Origin: Cyanobacteria bacterium HKST-UBA02
Lineage (GTDB): Bacteria > Cyanobacteriota > Vampirovibrionia > Obscuribacterales > Obscuribacteraceae
DNA: 16,218 nt
Direction: 5' to 3'
Assembly: GCA_020431945.1 (NCBI GenBank)
Contig: JAGQHH010000389.1
Span: 1 to 16,218 of the forward strand
In this document: piece by piece, positions 13,947-16,218 of the stretch
How positions within the stretch are numbered: the stretch's first letter is position 1
How the letters are laid out: every line of letters starts with the position of its first letter
The notes under the pieces: model-generated
Database searches by the model: none
What the model saw: the letters and a program-made list of their open reading frames with translations, nothing else
Told to the model about the DNA's origin: nothing
Program-made: the position numbers and the translations under genes

Positions 13947-15136
13947 GCAGACTCGAAATGCCATCGAGTATCAGAATACTGATAGCGAGCGCGTTGCTCT
14001 GCCTGATTCCGGGACTTGTCGACTTGCCCTGTCAGGCTCAGGGCAGCCGCTCCGGTATCAAAAGCGGTACTATCTACTCGAATAAAAAGCTGGAAGAGGA
14101 TCTTGTGATCGGCAAGGTCGTCTCCGTTTCCCCCTTGAAATTGAACCAGGATCTCCTCGAGCATACTGGCATGGTTTCCAAGGTCCAGAGTACGAAAGTA
14201 GAGATTCTGGAAGGGCCGTTCAAGGGTCAAACGGTCGAGGTGGACAACGAGATAACCGACAACCCGGCCTATAACGTGGAAGTGAAGAACGGGCAGGAAG
14301 TGGTGCTGGCCATGGAGTCCAAACGCGATGGCGAGATCCAGGTGAACATCGCCGATTATCACCGGGCCCCTTCATTGACCTGGCTGCTGGTAGCATTTCT
14401 GGTGGCATTCATAGCCTTCGGCGGGAAGCAGGGGGTGAAGTCGCTGATCGGTCTCGGCATCACGGTACTGCTCATTGGCTGGGTCCTACTTCCCCTGAGC
14501 CTGCAGGGTTTCAACCCTCTGCTCATCTCGGTGGTCATCTGCCTGCTCGCCACCGCAAGCAGCATACTCTTGATCGGGGGGCTTTCGAAAAAGTCCGCGG
14601 CAGCCATTGCCGGCACTGTAGGTGGTGTCATCATCGCCGGTTTCGCCGCCCAGATCGTAATCTGGACGGCACCGCTCACCGGACTGTCAAGCGAGGAAGC
14701 ACAGATCCTGAGAGGCTCGGTGCTGGTGCAGCAACCGCCTTTCTACAGCGGTCTTCTGGCGGCCGGCATGCTGATCGGAGCGCTCGGCGTGATCATGGAT
14801 GTCGGTATCTCGATAGCCTCCTCCATCGCCGAGGTCTCGAGAGCCGATCGCAAACTTCCAATGAAGGCGCTGTTCGAGTCGGGAATGAATGTCGGCAGGG
14901 ATATCATGGGAACGATGACGAATACCCTCATCCTGGCGTACACTGGAGGAGCTCTGCCCCTTCTCCTTCTGGCAACCCAGATGCCCTCGATCAAGCTAAT
15001 CAATCTCGATCTTTTCGCCACCGAAGTCGCCTCAGCCCTGAGCGGCAGCCTTGGTCTGGTTTTCACGATCCCGCTGACAGCCCTGGTGGCAGCCAGAATC
15101 ATGTCGTCGGAGAACATATCGAACCATGAAGGTTAG
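13943..15136 (+). CDS. YibE/F family membrane protein
   Basis: The 397-residue protein matches the YibE/F family (PF07907), whose biochemical role is unknown. A signal-like hydrophobic stretch (about residues 9-25) is followed by an extracytoplasmic beta-rich domain to about 135 (VQSTKVEILEGPFKGQTVEV, the typical turn). About eight membrane segments follow between 140 and 390, with the conserved GALGVIMDVGISIASSIAE and NVGRDIMGTMTNTLILAYTG. The called start is a TTG (13943-13945) overlapping the ruvB stop (13944-13946), with GAGGAA (13934-13939) close upstream. An ATG at 13958 is a reasonable alternative that still keeps the signal segment. The stop lies inside the next gene, so the gene is translationally embedded in a ruvB-yibE/F-cdsA run. 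Confidence 0.88.
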   Translation: MSRLEMPSSIRILIASALLCLIPGLVDLPCQAQGSRSGIKSGTIYSNKKLEEDLVIGKVVSVSPLKLNQDLLEHTGMVSKVQSTKVEILEGPFKGQTVEVDNEITDNPAYNVEVKNGQEVVLAMESKRDGEIQVNIADYHRAPSLTWLLVAFLVAFIAFGGKQGVKSLIGLGITVLLIGWVLLPLSLQGFNPLLISVVICLLATASSILLIGGLSKKSAAAIAGTVGGVIIAGFAAQIVIWTAPLTGLSSEEAQILRGSVLVQQPPFYSGLLAAGMLIGALGVIMDVGISIASSIAEVSRADRKLPMKALFESGMNVGRDIMGTMTNTLILAYTGGALPLLLLATQMPSIKLINLDLFATEVASALSGSLGLVFTIPLTALVAARIMSSENISNHEG

Positions 15137-16025
15137 AACCCTCTGGGGATGGATACTGGCTTCCACCGCCCTTGGTAGCATCATGTTCGGGGGTCTGGTC
15201 TTCCCTCTCATCCTGGGCTGGGCCTGTTATATAGGCGGCAATGAGTTCATCACCATGGCTCAGGCCAAGGGCTATAAGCCTTCGGTGAAAATCGTCCGGG
15301 GCATGATCATCTCCTTTTTCGCTCTCACGGCGATACCGAGCCTGCCCGGTCTCTCGCTTCCCCCGGAGTTCGCCCACGACCACTTCCCGATTCTCCTCAC
15401 AGTCGGCATCTGTATTAGTTTTTTCCGGCTCCTTTTCAGAACCGAGAGCCCGCCTGCTTCCATAGCTGATATAGCCTCGACAATCATGGGATTCATCTAT
15501 GTGGGCTGGCTGCCCAGCCATCTAGTGATGCTTCGCAATCTCAGCCCTCCAGGTGTCGAGGCCATAGCCAACCCTTTACAACAGCCGGGTTTCGCCTATG
15601 TCTGGGCAGGTCTTTTCATCATCTGGGCCACCGATGTCTTTGCCTACTATGTGGGAAAACGCTGGGGCAAACATAAGCTGCACCCGGAAGTGAGCCCGAA
15701 AAAGACCGTGGAAGGCGCTCTGGGAGGGCTGATGGCTGCCGTTTTCTGGGCAACGGTGGTGGTCTATCTGGCTGACAACTATCTCTTCCCCAGCCATCCC
15801 TTTCAATACAAGCTTATACAGGCTCCTCTTCTGGGCATAGTTGTTTCCCTGGCCAGCCAGCTCGGAGATCTCTGCGAGTCCCTGATGAAAAGGGATGCCG
15901 GCATGAAGGACTCGAGCAATGTCATCCCGGGTCACGGCGGTATGCTCGATCGAGGAGACTCCATGATCTTCGGCGGTCCTATCGCTTATTACTGGATCAA
16001 AGTTGTAGTCCTGGGAATTGTATAA
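15126..16025 (+). CDS. cdsA: Phosphatidate cytidylyltransferase CdsA
   Basis: CdsA makes CDP-diacylglycerol from phosphatidate and CTP in the inner membrane, the branch point to all bacterial phospholipids. The 299-residue protein has about seven or eight membrane segments. Its C-terminus carries the family signature, beginning ESLMKRDAGMKDSS and continuing NVIPGHGGMLDRGDS, with the metal-binding Asp residues and the H-G-G core intact. The F-x-x-x-x-G-R-x-x-G region of the family is represented by DVFAYYVGKRWGKHKL, followed by SPKKTVEGALGG. The start overlaps the end of the YibE/F gene by 11 bases and has only a distant GGAG, so it probably relies on translational coupling. A terminator follows 40 bases after the stop. 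Confidence 0.94.
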   Translation: MKVRTLWGWILASTALGSIMFGGLVFPLILGWACYIGGNEFITMAQAKGYKPSVKIVRGMIISFFALTAIPSLPGLSLPPEFAHDHFPILLTVGICISFFRLLFRTESPPASIADIASTIMGFIYVGWLPSHLVMLRNLSPPGVEAIANPLQQPGFAYVWAGLFIIWATDVFAYYVGKRWGKHKLHPEVSPKKTVEGALGGLMAAVFWATVVVYLADNYLFPSHPFQYKLIQAPLLGIVVSLASQLGDLCESLMKRDAGMKDSSNVIPGHGGMLDRGDSMIFGGPIAYYWIKVVVLGIV

Positions 16026-16064
16026 ATTGAGCAAGCTTTACCATGGTCGATCCACGGCCCGGGA

Positions 16065-16108
16065 AGCACCTGCTATCATATATATCCAGCAGGTCAGGTG
16101 CTCTTTTT
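16065..16108 (+). terminator. Intrinsic terminator after cdsA, with a competing stem
   Basis: AGCACCTG (16065-16072) pairs perfectly with CAGGTGCT (16095-16102), and five T residues (16104-16108) follow after one C. A second perfect stem, ACCTGCT (16068-16074) with AGCAGGT (16088-16094), shares bases with the first, so the two compete. The T-run touches the first base of the tRNA gene, so the tRNA promoter must overlap or precede this structure. TATCAT (16074-16079) is a possible -10 within the loop. Confidence 0.7.
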
Positions 16109-16196
16109 GGAGAGGTGGCTGAGTGGTCGAAATCGGCGGTCTTGAAAACCGTTGAGGGGCAACCTTCCTAGAGTTCGAATCTCTACCTCTCCGCCA
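16109..16196 (+). tRNA. tRNA-Ser, anticodon UGA
   Basis: The 88-base gene folds as a class II tRNA. The acceptor stem is GGAGAGG (16109-16115) with CCTCTCC (16186-16192). The D-arm contains TGGTCGAAA. The anticodon loop CTTGAAA is closed by CGGT/ACCG, giving anticodon TGA, which reads UCA and other UCN serine codons. A long variable arm follows, and the T-arm is TAGAG-TTCGAAT-CTCTA. The discriminator base is G, as in serine tRNAs, and CCA is encoded at 16194-16196. The remaining 22 bases of the window hold nothing I can identify. Confidence 0.97.
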
Positions 16197-16218
16197 TTTG
16201 TTCTTAATGCCGGATATG

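Overview
The window is a gene-dense, ordinary-looking bacterial chromosome segment of roughly 55-60% G+C. It holds eleven intact or near-intact protein genes, one gene cut by the left edge, one gene remnant and one tRNA gene. Several things fit a relative of the Cyanobacteria, for example the non-photosynthetic Melainabacteria/Vampirovibrionia. NusB is long and begins with the PRRIAR-type N-terminus I associate with cyanobacterial NusB. It lies directly upstream of ftsY, an order I recall from cyanobacteria. A 7TM-HD cyclic-di-AMP phosphodiesterase is also present. This placement is inference; no rRNA or other marker is in view.

Layout. Positions 1-599 hold the 3' part of a gene resembling DUF6088/AbiEi-like antitoxins. 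Its end runs antisense into a leftward SGNH/GDSL-type hydrolase gene (443-1204). Positions 1205-1616 carry that gene's likely promoter, a remnant of an endonuclease/exonuclease/phosphatase gene, and a hairpin ahead of the next gene. Positions 1617-3590 encode an acetyl-CoA-synthetase-like ligase with an altered acyl pocket, followed by an intrinsic terminator. A non-coding stretch (3591-3886) with a perfect CRP-type palindrome leads to an unrecognised multi-pass membrane protein (3887-4966). Convergent to it is the leftward pair nusB-ftsY (7081 to 4977). Divergent from nusB, rsmD is coupled by a one-base stop/start overlap to a gene for a protein of four ~98-residue MshEN-like repeats (7793-9028). 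Convergent to that is the large 7TM-HD phosphodiesterase gene (11660 to 9045). Divergent from it runs a rightward series: galE (11775), ruvB (12906), a YibE/F membrane protein and cdsA. The last three overlap or nearly abut. The series ends at a terminator directly in front of a tRNA-Ser(UGA) gene.

Functionally the window mixes housekeeping roles. These are protein targeting (FtsY), transcription antitermination (NusB), 16S rRNA methylation (RsmD), Holliday-junction migration (RuvB), phospholipid precursor synthesis (CdsA), sugar-nucleotide epimerisation (GalE), c-di-AMP turnover (7TM-HD) and acyl-CoA activation. Only the left 1.5 kb (antitoxin-like fragment, hydrolase, EEP remnant) looks like a decaying or accessory patch. 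I found no CRISPR array, insertion sequence or prophage. The least explained items are the four-repeat protein, the FtsY with an acidic linker inserted inside its N domain, the CRP-type site ahead of the unknown membrane protein, and the two competing hairpins before the tRNA gene.
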